Positions 23,914 through 32,788 of a DNA stretch of 43,422 nucleotides are shown in pieces (positions within the stretch are counted from its first letter, which is position 1; the number at the start of each line of letters is the position of its first letter). Position numbers and translations under genes: made by a program. The notes beneath the pieces are model-generated. The model was not told where the DNA came from, ran no database searches, and saw only the letters and a program-made list of their open reading frames with translations. The DNA comes from Calditrichota bacterium (GTDB taxonomy: Bacteria; Zhuqueibacterota; Zhuqueibacteria; Thermofontimicrobiales; Thermofontimicrobiaceae). The stretch lies in the NCBI GenBank assembly GCA_013152715.1, contig JAADFU010000001.1:1-43422 (forward strand). The letters run 5' to 3'.

Positions 23914-26328
23914 TCATTTTTGAGGAACAAGAGTCAATAAATCCGAAGCCGAAGTTGCAACTGAGAGGCTGTCCAATGCCAACCGGCGGTATTTTCCTCC
24001 CCGCCAGAGCTGAGTCTGATCGCTGTAGTGTTCACTCAATGGGTTACCGCATTGTCCTGTGGGCAAAACATGCCACGGCTCATTCAGACGAGAGAAATCC
24101 ACAATTTGCCGCATGGACGCGCCGACGGTCATGGCAAATTTTTTGTCCGAGAATGGAAACACGCCGGCGTTGACTGTTGTATTGGACCCGCCGATGGGAA
24201 AAGAGCGGATGTTGAAGAAAGAATCGAGCGGCTTTTTTTGGCCCAGCAGATGTTTGAGTTCCAATCGATGGACATTTCCCCAGCGCCACTGGCGAACATT
24301 TTTAGAATAATTTTCCGCCAAAAAATCAAAGGTCTGATTCAGCGAACGCAAAATAATATCGTCCCGCGTTTCGACAATTTCTCCGCTGGAAACATCGTCG
24401 AACCAAGGGGCGTCGTTGCTGTCGATGAATCCGTCAACAGCGCGAATGGGAATGTTCGGCAATTGCACAAATTTTTTGTAAAGCTCCCCACCCATTTCAT
24501 CACGAAAAATATTTTCGTAAAAATGAGTGAGGAACACTTCAAAAATTGCCGCGCCCACCGATTTTTCCGAAACAGTCCGATCCCAGGTTTTCAGCGATCG
24601 GTAAAAATAATTTCTCAAGCTGTCATTTCGATCAAAATTTCCCAGTACCGGCAAAATGAACGGCATCAAATATTCCGCGTGCAAATCGTGACGATCACGC
24701 TGCATTTTTTTGAAATTTTCAACGGAAACTTTTTCCTGAGAAGAAAGCATTTGCCAGATGCGGCGAAAACGATATTTCGGCTCCCAGTAATCGGAAATGA
24801 AAAACGGGTAGCGATTATCGACCATTTTCTGATTGGCGGAGATGATCATTCCGGAATCCGGATTAATCCAGTGCGGCAACTGTTCGAAAGAAATTTTTCC
24901 CTGCCAGTCGAATCGCTGATCCCAGCCGGGTTTCAGCAAAATGCCGCGACCTCGCTTGCGAACGGGGACAGCTCCGGCAGCGTAGTAGCCGATATTTCCG
25001 GCAGTGTCTGCGTAGAGGAAATTTTGCGGCGGCACAGCGAAATCTCGCAGTCCGTCAACAAATTGCTCCCAGTTGCCAGCTTTCATAATTTTGTCAAATG
25101 CCAGAAACTCATCGCTCGCCTCTCTGCCAGTCCAGTGCACGGAGACGCTGAACGGCAATTTCGTTAGACTGCTGTCCAGATCAGAAATCAGAGGCCCGTG
25201 TTTTGTCCGGCGGGTGATTTGAACAAAGGGCTTTTTCCCCTTCACGAAAATCGTGTCGATGACAACGTCCATTTGCCGCCACCTGTTTTGATAAAAATAT
25301 TTCAGCGAGTCCGCCGGATGGATTCTTTCCTGAAAATAATCACAGCCGTCTGCCATGAGATTGGTCAAGCCCCAGGCAAGCGATTGGTTTTGACCGATGA
25401 CAATCCCGGGCAATCCGGGAATGGTAAAACCAGCACATTTCACCTGCGGCGAATGAAGCTGAACTTCGTACCAGATGGACGGATTTTGCAGCCACAAATG
25501 GGGATCATTCGCCAGAAGAGGCTTTCCGCTCCGCGTGCGATCTCCGGATACGACCCAGCCATTGCTGCCGCATCCGGCGCCGCCAATACCAGTGAATTTC
25601 TTCAATGCCAGACCAACGTCCAAAATTTTCGCGAATATTTTAGAAGACGAACCCTTTGCTCCTGGCATGTCCGCATATTTTTTCTCAAAATGTTCCGGTA
25701 AAATTTCCCGCAATTTTTGGGGAGAAATTTTATTTTGCAGCACGGCAAAAGCAGGATCAACAAACCACCCCATTTCCAGAGACAAAGCCAGTAAACGCTG
25801 AATCGCGATGGAGTGCTCGATTTTCCAGGCATGGGGACGATAATTCAAAATAGTAAATTCCGGTGGCAAACGATTCTGGTTTTGTTGCAGAAAAGCGTTG
25901 ACGCCGTGGGTGTAATTTTTGAGGATGAAAAGAGATTGCTCGGAAAGGCTATTTTTTATTTGGGAAGAAATCCGTGGAATTCCCACCAGCCGGATGAATT
26001 TATCCACAAACAGCGCGCGTTCGCCAATAATTTCCGACAACGTTCCGGTTGCCACCCGGCGGTACAAATCCATCTGCCACAGCCGTTCTTGAGCATGAAC
26101 GTAGCCAGAAGCAAAATAGAGGTCTGCTTCGTTCTCGGCAAAAATATGTGGGGCGCCGAATGAATCGCGGAAAATGCGGACAGGACGAGAAACCCCTTCA
26201 ATTTTCAGTTCGCCCGAGGTCTGGGGCAAAGATTTGTGCAGCAAACGATAACTCAAAAAAGCGCCGAAGCCAGCGACAAAAATAATCAGCGCGAAAACCA
26301 GTAACGCAACTCGAACAAGCCGCGGCAT
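23914..26328 (-). CDS. Penicillin acylase (Ntn-hydrolase) family protein
   Basis: An 804-residue periplasmic or membrane-anchored amidohydrolase. Residues 5-28 form a signal-anchor. The early pattern VSRPVRIFRDSFGAPHIFAENEADLYFASGYVHAQERLWQMD is family-typical of the alpha chain. The autocatalytic site is CGSNGW with Ser255, which becomes the new N-terminal nucleophile after cleavage behind Gly254. KPLLANDPHL follows, as in the family. The beta chain continues with GLTNLMADG, NPDSGMIISANQ and an end segment TVGASMRQIVDFSRLNEPWHVLPTGQCGNP that contains the conserved Asn-Pro-type region. Targets could be acyl-homoserine lactones, N-acylated amino acids or acyl peptides; the sequence does not decide. 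AGAGG precedes the ATG, and it starts 32 bases after the preceding gene. Confidence 0.93.
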   Translation of the reverse strand: MPRLVRVALLVFALIIFVAGFGAFLSYRLLHKSLPQTSGELKIEGVSRPVRIFRDSFGAPHIFAENEADLYFASGYVHAQERLWQMDLYRRVATGTLSEIIGERALFVDKFIRLVGIPRISSQIKNSLSEQSLFILKNYTHGVNAFLQQNQNRLPPEFTILNYRPHAWKIEHSIAIQRLLALSLEMGWFVDPAFAVLQNKISPQKLREILPEHFEKKYADMPGAKGSSSKIFAKILDVGLALKKFTGIGGAGCGSNGWVVSGDRTRSGKPLLANDPHLWLQNPSIWYEVQLHSPQVKCAGFTIPGLPGIVIGQNQSLAWGLTNLMADGCDYFQERIHPADSLKYFYQNRWRQMDVVIDTIFVKGKKPFVQITRRTKHGPLISDLDSSLTKLPFSVSVHWTGREASDEFLAFDKIMKAGNWEQFVDGLRDFAVPPQNFLYADTAGNIGYYAAGAVPVRKRGRGILLKPGWDQRFDWQGKISFEQLPHWINPDSGMIISANQKMVDNRYPFFISDYWEPKYRFRRIWQMLSSQEKVSVENFKKMQRDRHDLHAEYLMPFILPVLGNFDRNDSLRNYFYRSLKTWDRTVSEKSVGAAIFEVFLTHFYENIFRDEMGGELYKKFVQLPNIPIRAVDGFIDSNDAPWFDDVSSGEIVETRDDIILRSLNQTFDFLAENYSKNVRQWRWGNVHRLELKHLLGQKKPLDSFFNIRSFPIGGSNTTVNAGVFPFSDKKFAMTVGASMRQIVDFSRLNEPWHVLPTGQCGNPLSEHYSDQTQLWRGGKYRRLALDSLSVATSASDLLTLVPQK

Positions 26329-26360
26329 GTCAACCTCTTTCCCATTGAATCAGCAGATCA

Positions 26361-26939
26361 TCATTTTTTCTCTTTCTTTTTCTCCTTCGTTCGCGAGACA
26401 CGTTTTGGCGCCGGCGCCGCAGGCTGACTTTTTTTTGCCGGTGTGGAAACAGAATGGCGCCGCTCTCTGCGCTTTGACGGCGACGAATTATTTGAAGAGC
26501 CGCTCGATCTCGACTTGGACAAAGCCGGGCTGGAAGAAGCTGGCGTGGCATAATTGGGCCCGGGCGCTTTCTGACGGCGATCAAAATCCCGGCGTTGCGT
26601 AGGCGCTAATTGGTCGTCTCCGACCGCAGTCCTGCTGTCGCCAGAATAATAATACGGATCGTACCACCACGGCGTCATGTAATAATAGTTCCAGTCAGAA
26701 TTTTGTTCATAAATCGGATCCGCGTAAATGTCAGTCTCGTTCTCGACATATTTTTTCTGATCTTCGTGGCATTGGCTGCAATCATCGGCAAACGTTACTT
26801 CCTGCGCGTAATAACTCGTAGAATCCACCGGCACATAAACCGTGGGGTGCTGAAATGTCGTATAGCATTGAGAAAAAAGAAAATAAAATAAAATTGCCAC
26901 CATAAAAATGATCGGACTGTGGAGATAAATTTTTTTCAT
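26361..26939 (-). CDS. Uncharacterised CxxCH-containing exported protein, lipoprotein candidate
   Basis: I do not recognise a named family. The 192-residue chain begins with a hydrophobic export segment (8-23), then Cys24, which could be lipidated (FLFSQC, although Gln at -1 is not ideal). DDCSQCHEDQ at about 52-61 has one CxxCH motif, as in c-type haem attachment or small metal sites. A Tyr/Trp/Asp-rich stretch follows (about 80-105). The C-terminal 85 residues are low-complexity and rich in Ser, Arg, Lys and Pro, and highly basic. It lies 32 bases upstream of the penicillin acylase gene on the same strand. A single haem-binding or redox-sensing role is possible, but nothing else supports it. 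Confidence 0.65.
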   Translation of the reverse strand: MKKIYLHSPIIFMVAILFYFLFSQCYTTFQHPTVYVPVDSTSYYAQEVTFADDCSQCHEDQKKYVENETDIYADPIYEQNSDWNYYYMTPWWYDPYYYSGDSRTAVGDDQLAPTQRRDFDRRQKAPGPNYATPASSSPALSKSRSSGSSNNSSPSKRRERRHSVSTPAKKSQPAAPAPKRVSRTKEKKKEKK

Positions 26940-27008
26940 GAATTCACCATCAGCAAAAATTGTTCGGGCATTTCAAATAATTTGACAACAATCATCGGCT
27001 AAATTTTC

Positions 27009-27824
27009 TTAAAAATTTTCAAAATAGAGAATCTTCAGTTCTCTGCTTTCGTTAGGAATCTCTTCGATCTTGCCCACTGCCTTGTTATTTTTTAGCAAAT
27101 TTTTCACAGAAAATTCCAGCATCAAATGCCGCGAAAATGCCCAGCGAACCGCTATATTCATGTATCCTTTGCCGGTCCCAATGGAAGAACTGTCGTTGTC
27201 GTTGGTAGCAAAATTATATTCCCAGATGAGCGACAGGTCACGATCCACGTACAAATGGGAGCCAATAAAAAAATTCATATCTCTTTCCGACCCCTTGTTT
27301 TCGCTGCTGTAATTGATGCCGCCGTGCAAACCTAAATCTTTTAAAATTGTAAAATTCTTACTCGCGACCGCGTAAAAACCCATGGATTTGATCTGATATC
27401 TTTTCAAATCAGAGTAATATGTGCCGTATCCTTGAGAGTCAAATCCGATGGAGACCGCAGGGTAACGCTCGGTTTCAAATTTGACGCGATAGCGAACATT
27501 TACCCCCGGCGCCTCGTTCCACTTGATGTGTCCATGTCCGACAATATTCTGACCGCCATAGGTCACGCCGAACATCAGTCGGGGAGTCAGCCCCACTGTC
27601 AAACCAGCGAGCATTCCACCCAAATCATAAACGCGCAGTTTCAACTGAAAATTTTTCAGGCTCAAAAAATTTGCCGTGGGGACGTCAATTAAATTGATCG
27701 GCTTGATCTTGTCAACCAGGCCATAACCATCATATCCGCCTCCGCCATATTCACTCTGCTGGGAAAAGCCGAAGTTGACAAGAAGAAACACCTGTAAAAG
27801 GATGCAAACAGCTCTTCGCTTCAT
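27009..27824 (-). CDS. YjbH-like outer-membrane beta-barrel protein
   Basis: A 271-residue exported protein. The signal peptide is about 1-21, ending in FSQ. A Gly/Tyr-rich stretch follows, then INLIDVPTANFLSLKNFQLKLRVYDLGG. This GxIDxPTA pattern starts the YjbH-type barrels implicated in exopolysaccharide export. The remaining sequence consists of alternating amphipathic strands with aromatic ends. AAAGGAGC lies before the ATG. It is divergent from the TonB-dependent receptor. Barrel assignment is reasonable; a polysaccharide role is only family-based. Confidence 0.7.
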   Translation of the reverse strand: MKRRAVCILLQVFLLVNFGFSQQSEYGGGGYDGYGLVDKIKPINLIDVPTANFLSLKNFQLKLRVYDLGGMLAGLTVGLTPRLMFGVTYGGQNIVGHGHIKWNEAPGVNVRYRVKFETERYPAVSIGFDSQGYGTYYSDLKRYQIKSMGFYAVASKNFTILKDLGLHGGINYSSENKGSERDMNFFIGSHLYVDRDLSLIWEYNFATNDNDSSSIGTGKGYMNIAVRWAFSRHLMLEFSVKNLLKNNKAVGKIEEIPNESRELKILYFENF

Positions 27825-28050
27825 CGTAATGCTCCTTTTTAAGTGAAGCAGTCAAATTTGTTAAGATAATATAAAATATTTGAGTTACAAAATCAATGGA
27901 AAAGTCATATTTTTAAAAAAAATACCTGAAACAGAAAATATGCTTTATTTTTTCAATAAAATTTATTATTTTAACGCTCAGTAGCACCATTTTGCTCCGA
28001 ATAAAGTTCATTTTTTATTTGCAAAAATTCAGAAGACAACTGAGGTTAAA

Positions 28051-29976
28051 ATGAGATACAAAATTCAGCGACTGCTTTCAAAACAAAAAATAATAATCTC
28101 ATTGCTTTTCATCGCCATCGCAACTCAAGCGGTGCCGACATTTGCTCAAATTCCATTGCCGCCAGTTCCTCCTCCACCGGACTCATTGACCAAACAAACA
28201 AGGACGGATTCACTCCCTGCACCGCCAGCGAAACCGCGGCTCGTTTTCCCGAATGACACTCTGGCGCAAGTTCCCTTTCAAATTTTGAATCACCATTCCT
28301 TGCAATCCATTTTCGCCGAAGACATCAGCGACTGGTTCAAATTAGTCAATTCGATTTACATTTTTGATCCGGCCGCTGCGGGACAGCAGACCTATTTTTC
28401 ATTTCGCGGCACAAATCCACGCCAATCAAAAGTGTTTCTCGATTACAGACCTTTCTACGACCCGATGAGCGGCGAGGCCGATTTGACGCTCCTTCCCATG
28501 GAATTCATGGAATCGGTCGATGCAAAAAATTCGAACGAAATGCTATTATTTTTTTCTGACGCGGAGACTATCGGTTTGCGAACGACTCCCTTTCGCGGAC
28601 GCGAGCCCTATTCGCAAATTTACCACCACAAAGCGCCGCGCGGCTTCAGCGATGTCGATTTTCGTTTCGGGCAGCAAGTGAGCCACAAAGCCAACGTCAT
28701 GGTCGGCGGACACATCAAATCCAACGACGGCAGAAACGGCGCCTATTTGTACGAACATCAAAATCTGCGCGCCCGGGTGAATTTTCTTTTCTCGCAAAAA
28801 TGGCGGCTGCAATATTCGGTGATCAACCATTCTCTGAATCGCAAGCTGCCCGGCTATTTCGTCAACGATGAATTTGCCGCGCCGTCCGCAAAACAAAAGC
28901 TGACGCGCACCGATCACACCGTCAATTTCTTCGGCAGAATGTTCGGCGCGCAAGCGGAGAATTTTCGCGGCGCCCTTTACTTCAGCAATCAATATACCAA
29001 ATTGACGGACGTTGAAGTTGACAAAAAAGACATCGATCGCAGCCGTTACGCGGGAACGAATTTCACCTTTCGGCTCGGCAACGGCTCTTACTCGGCGTCG
29101 CTGGACGGAGATGCCGAGTTCACCGACGCCAACGCGGCTGATTTCGGCGAGAAAAAACAAAGCAAAGTCGGCGGTTTTCTGCGGCAAAGCTGGCGTCCCA
29201 ATGAAAAATGGGCGACAAATTTCGCCGCGGGACTGCGCTGGCAAAATGATTTCTCCCCGCGATTTTCCGGTTCATTTTCTCAAATATTCTCTCCGGACAG
29301 CAGTTGGGAATTTTCTCTGCGCGGCAGCCGGGGCGTGCGTTTTCCGTTTTTGGCCGAACTTTTCGCAGGCAGTCCCGTTCGCGGCAATCCGTCACTTGCG
29401 CCGGAAACAGTTAATGAACTCGCGTTGCAGACAAATTTTTCTCTAACGGGTTCCGCCCATTTTCTCGCTACCGGATTTTTCAAACAGATTGAAAATGAAA
29501 TACAGTACCAATTTTCAGATTCATCGGCTTTCATCGCTGCCAATTCTGATGCGTATCAATTTTTCGGCGCCGACCTGGGAGCGGAAATTTTCTTCTTTCA
29601 CAATTTTAAATTCCAATCAATGGCGATGCTGCTGGAGAAGTGCCGCACAAATCATTTGCCAAAAATCAGCGCTGTAACGGCGCTTGAATATTGGAATCAA
29701 TTTTTTCAGGGAGACTTGCGCGTCCTCGCGCGAATCCAGGGGCAATATTGGGGAGAAAGGACGAGTGAAGTTTTTCACCCGTACCAGGCGATCAAATTAT
29801 CAAAAAAACTTGATCCGGCGCTGGTGCTGAATTTTTTTGCTAATTTGAAATTTGGCAAATTGCAGTTCTATTTTTTGCTGGAAAATATTCTGGATGAAAA
29901 ATACGAAATCATCTACGGCTATCCCATGAATCCGCGATCTTTCCACTATGGCATTCGCTGGGAATTCTGGAATTGA
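28051..29976 (+). CDS. TonB-dependent outer-membrane receptor
   Basis: A 641-residue receptor of the BtuB-like size class. The signal peptide covers about 1-32 (to TFAQ). A Pro-rich stretch (about 35-65) may act as the TonB-contact linker. A plug domain lies at about 75-185 (YFSFRGTNPRQSKVFLDYRP to LLPMEFMESVDAKNSNEM). The barrel follows with SPDSSWEFSLRGSRGVRFPFLAELFAGSPVRGNPSLAPETVNELALQ, the TonB_dep_Rec phrase before the last strands. It ends in WEFWN rather than Phe. The ligand cannot be read; the lack of an N-terminal CarboxypepD_reg domain speaks against a SusC-type sugar receptor. No SusD gene is adjacent. CTGAGGT precedes the ATG. Confidence 0.9.
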   Translation: MRYKIQRLLSKQKIIISLLFIAIATQAVPTFAQIPLPPVPPPPDSLTKQTRTDSLPAPPAKPRLVFPNDTLAQVPFQILNHHSLQSIFAEDISDWFKLVNSIYIFDPAAAGQQTYFSFRGTNPRQSKVFLDYRPFYDPMSGEADLTLLPMEFMESVDAKNSNEMLLFFSDAETIGLRTTPFRGREPYSQIYHHKAPRGFSDVDFRFGQQVSHKANVMVGGHIKSNDGRNGAYLYEHQNLRARVNFLFSQKWRLQYSVINHSLNRKLPGYFVNDEFAAPSAKQKLTRTDHTVNFFGRMFGAQAENFRGALYFSNQYTKLTDVEVDKKDIDRSRYAGTNFTFRLGNGSYSASLDGDAEFTDANAADFGEKKQSKVGGFLRQSWRPNEKWATNFAAGLRWQNDFSPRFSGSFSQIFSPDSSWEFSLRGSRGVRFPFLAELFAGSPVRGNPSLAPETVNELALQTNFSLTGSAHFLATGFFKQIENEIQYQFSDSSAFIAANSDAYQFFGADLGAEIFFFHNFKFQSMAMLLEKCRTNHLPKISAVTALEYWNQFFQGDLRVLARIQGQYWGERTSEVFHPYQAIKLSKKLDPALVLNFFANLKFGKLQFYFLLENILDEKYEIIYGYPMNPRSFHYGIRWEFWN

Positions 29977-30176
29977 CAGCGCATTTTTTTTGGCGAAAAA
30001 TATTTTCTTCGTTTTCAAAGATCAAAAAAAACAATTTCTACCGTAGAAGACACCGAGGGTGTTCAATATTTGCAGAAAAAAATGCACAAAAGAATCAACA
30101 ATCCCAGTAGGAATGAAACCATTTTCAAATTGCAGCGTCAATTTATATTGAACTAACAACCAGAGAGGATTTGAAA

Positions 30177-31190
30177 ATGCAAATAAAACAACCCTTTCGC
30201 GCTTATCTGGCGACAAAAGACGACTCCGGCGACACGCACGCTGAAATTGTTCCGCGAAATTTATCCGATTTGCCGCAAGGAGACGTGACCATTCAGGTCG
30301 CCTATTCTTCGTTGAATTACAAAGATGCGCTTTCCGCGACCGGTGTTTACGGCGTGACGCGGAATTATCCGCACGTCCCCGGAATTGACGCCGCAGGGAT
30401 TGTCGCCCGCAGTGAAAATTCCGATTTCCAGCCCGGCGACCGTGTGCTCGTGACCGGCTATGATCTGGGAGCAGACACCGACGGCGGCTACGAAGAATAC
30501 ATTCGCGTTCCCGCGGACTGGGTTGTGCCGCTGCCTTTGGATTTGTCGCTGAAACAGGGTATGATTCTGGGCACAGCCGGCTTTACCGCGGCAATTGGCA
30601 TTAACGCCGCGCTGGAAAATAATCTGAAACCGTCGGCCGGCGAAGTTGTCGTCACCGGCGCGACCGGCGGCGTGGGTTCCATTGCGGTCGCACTGCTGGC
30701 AAAGGAAAAATTCCAGGTGGTGGCGGTCACCGGGAAAGCCGACGCCGTCGATTTTTTGAAATTTCTCGGAGCGAGCCGGGTAATTGGCAGAGAAGAACTG
30801 AACGACCAAAGCAACAAGCCTCTGCTGAAAATGGTCTGGGCCGGCGGCATGGACACGGTCGGCGGAAACACGCTGTCAACGCTGGTCAGATCGACCAGAA
30901 ATCACGGCGTCATTTCCGCGTGCGGCGTTGTCGCTGGCGCAGAGTTGAACCTGACTGTTTATCCTTTCATTTTACGCGGCGTGCGGTTGATCGGCGTTGA
31001 TTCCGCGCAATGGCCCAAAGAGCCGCGCTGGAAAATCTGGCGCAGATTAGCTCATGAGTGGAAAATTGAGCAGTTAGAAGACATTGCAACGACCATTCAG
31101 TTGGAGCAGCTTCCTGAATACATCGAGAAAATTCTCCAGGGAAAAATTCGCGGTAGAGTGGTTGTGGAAATTAATGGGGAACTGGAATAG
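30177..31190 (+). CDS. YhdH/AcuI-family NADPH-dependent reductase
   Basis: A 337-residue zinc-free medium-chain dehydrogenase/reductase. The ATG at 30177 lies eight bases after AGAGAGGA and is preferred to TTG at 30171, although both are possible. YSSLNYKDALSATG (43-56) is the group signature. A Rossmann motif GATGGVGSIA (161-170) follows. IRGRVVVEIN at the end is also typical. E. coli YhdH and Ruegeria AcuI reduce acryloyl-CoA to propionyl-CoA with NADPH, which detoxifies acrylate. The family match is firm; the substrate here is not known. It is a single gene, with a convergent neighbour. Confidence 0.93.
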   Translation: MQIKQPFRAYLATKDDSGDTHAEIVPRNLSDLPQGDVTIQVAYSSLNYKDALSATGVYGVTRNYPHVPGIDAAGIVARSENSDFQPGDRVLVTGYDLGADTDGGYEEYIRVPADWVVPLPLDLSLKQGMILGTAGFTAAIGINAALENNLKPSAGEVVVTGATGGVGSIAVALLAKEKFQVVAVTGKADAVDFLKFLGASRVIGREELNDQSNKPLLKMVWAGGMDTVGGNTLSTLVRSTRNHGVISACGVVAGAELNLTVYPFILRGVRLIGVDSAQWPKEPRWKIWRRLAHEWKIEQLEDIATTIQLEQLPEYIEKILQGKIRGRVVVEINGELE

Positions 31191-31241
31191 GGTTTCGGTT
31201 TGTAGTTTCGAGTTCAGCAAAACACAGAGCCGGATGCTAAC

Positions 31242-31315
31242 ACAGCGTCTCGCCTATTTCCGAGGCGCTGTTCCGTTCTTGCCGAATAAAAGTACTTTAT
31301 CCGTGCAAATCCGCG
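31242..31315 (+). repeat. Hairpin plus ATCCGTG-type repeat (copy E)
   Basis: ACAGCG-T-CTCG (31242-31252) pairs with CGAG-G-CGCTGT (31261-31271), an 11-bp stem with one G-T pair and an 8-base loop. GAATAAA follows at 31284-31290, then ATCCGTGCAAATCCGCG at 31299-31315. It lies between two convergent genes, where it may also stop transcription, although the T-run is missing. Confidence 0.65.
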
Positions 31316-31339
31316 TTCCATGTTTTTAATGATTTCCAA

Positions 31340-32449
31340 CTAATCGAATCTCAATTGCCGCGCTTGATTCGTTCTCAGCTTGTCATTTTGCTTCTCCCAA
31401 TATCGAATCCATTGATCCAAAATGTGGTTCTTCATGTAAATTTCATTGCCTGTTCCGATTTTCAACTCATCAAATTCACCGATGATTTCAAAAGTTTTTC
31501 TCCACTTTTTTTCGCGCCACAATTGTTCCAACGATCGAGCAAATACGGTGCGACAGTTTTTCACAAAATTTTCGTTATCAGGATAGCGGTACGCGGCGTC
31601 TGCCATCACCTCGAATGCCTGGGCATAGTCCCTTTTCTCGAAAAGTTTCCTGCCCCAGCGATAGTAGAGATTGATTTCAAATTTCTCGTTGGAGCGGGAA
31701 TCGCTGTTGAATAACTGCGCTAATTGCACAAACTGATACGCCCGATCAAACTGCTGCCGCTCCGCGTGCATCACTGCTTCGTTGTAGCAGATGAGACCCA
31801 ATAATTCAATATTCGAAATTTCTCGCCCGCGGGAATTTTCGTAGAAATAGAGCCGATCCAGTCCAATTTTCAATGCTTCATTTTTGGGATAAAAACGCGC
31901 CAAATAGCGGGAATATTGCTGCAAATTTTTCATGATGTTGAAGCCCATGGACGAGGTATTTTCCACCATCAGCCGCTCCGTGACATTGGTGAAAATCGTG
32001 TAAACGTGCGTCGGCGTCTCGAAAGCGCTGGTCGAAAGCCCCAATTCGTCGCACGTCAAATTGAACAACACCGTGGCGCTGACGCAATTGTAATCGCCTT
32101 TTTCTTTAATATCGAACAACGTAGTTGCTCGCTCGCGATATTTTTTCAGCACCAGCGAATGAAAATACATGAACAGCCGTTCCGCCGAAGCGCGGCGGTC
32201 AAATTGAATCAAATTTTTTTCGCGAATATCGACAAGCAAACTGTCGTACCAGCGAATGCCATCATTCATTTTTTCGCGCGTGTCTGCCCCGGAAAGAATG
32301 AACGCCGCTTCAATGGGAGAAAATTTACGCAGTTCGCCATTCCGGATGTCCTTTTTTAATTTTTGTAGCAAATCAGACTTTGCCGGAAGTATTGCCGGAG
32401 CTGCCAACAAAAGTGCTACTACGAATAGTCGCGTTATTTTTTTTCTCAT
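31340..32449 (-). CDS. Exported transglutaminase-like protein with helical repeats
   Basis: A 369-residue exported protein. The ATG at 32449 gives a clean signal peptide (about 1-24, to LPAKSD); an ATG at 32491 is the longer alternative. About 95-175 resembles the core of a transglutaminase-like cysteine protease domain: Cys122 in YNCVSATVLFNL, His148 in ETPTHVYTIF and a possible third residue (Asn164) in VENTS, where Asp is more usual. The last 180 residues are helical and TPR-like (YNEAVMHAERQQFDRAYQFVQLAQLF; YAQAFEVMADAAYRYPDN). This is a plausible peptidase or a peptide-binding scaffold with an altered triad. Confidence 0.6.
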   Translation of the reverse strand: MRKKITRLFVVALLLAAPAILPAKSDLLQKLKKDIRNGELRKFSPIEAAFILSGADTREKMNDGIRWYDSLLVDIREKNLIQFDRRASAERLFMYFHSLVLKKYRERATTLFDIKEKGDYNCVSATVLFNLTCDELGLSTSAFETPTHVYTIFTNVTERLMVENTSSMGFNIMKNLQQYSRYLARFYPKNEALKIGLDRLYFYENSRGREISNIELLGLICYNEAVMHAERQQFDRAYQFVQLAQLFNSDSRSNEKFEINLYYRWGRKLFEKRDYAQAFEVMADAAYRYPDNENFVKNCRTVFARSLEQLWREKKWRKTFEIIGEFDELKIGTGNEIYMKNHILDQWIRYWEKQNDKLRTNQARQLRFD

Positions 32450-32788
32450 AAAAACCCGTTTCCCCAATGTTTTCACTGACGAAAATGCCATCTATCAATT
32501 TACACCCTTCAGGGCAAAGATTCAAGCATTTTTTAAAATTTGCCGCCAATTTGTTCGATTGTTAATTTTTTGCAACGAAGATGAATTGAATTGATTTTTT
32601 CGGTGAGAAGTTTTATATTAAAAATCATCAAGCTACCAAGACTCCAAAACACAAAAATTTATATTCTATTAGAACAAAAACGCACCATGACTTGTTCAAT
32701 TTTTAATGAATTATTCTTTTTGAAAAATAAATATTTTGAATGATCAAGCTCATTTCCCATCGCGGCAAAAAAACAATCACAAAATAAA
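32450..32788. other. Divergent intergenic region of 339 bases
   Basis: Between the transglutaminase-like gene (minus) and the GH13 gene (plus). It is AT-rich and contains CCCTTCAGGG near 32505, a short perfect inverted repeat with 4-bp arms, and a repeat at 32633-32660. No small gene or clear promoter is seen. Both promoters should lie here. Confidence 0.4.
32633..32660 (+). repeat. Second CCACCAAGxCTCCAAAAxACAAAG-type repeat
   Basis: CTACCAAGACTCCAAAACAC at 32633-32652 continues into CAAAAATTT-like sequence and matches the copy at 14426-14457. It lies in the divergent gap, upstream of the GH13 gene. Confidence 0.35.

Noticed and set aside
24028-25167. A 379-codon ORF antisense to the penicillin acylase gene
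   Set aside because: The opposite strand carries an unambiguous enzyme with its catalytic Ser; the shadow has no recognisable domain.
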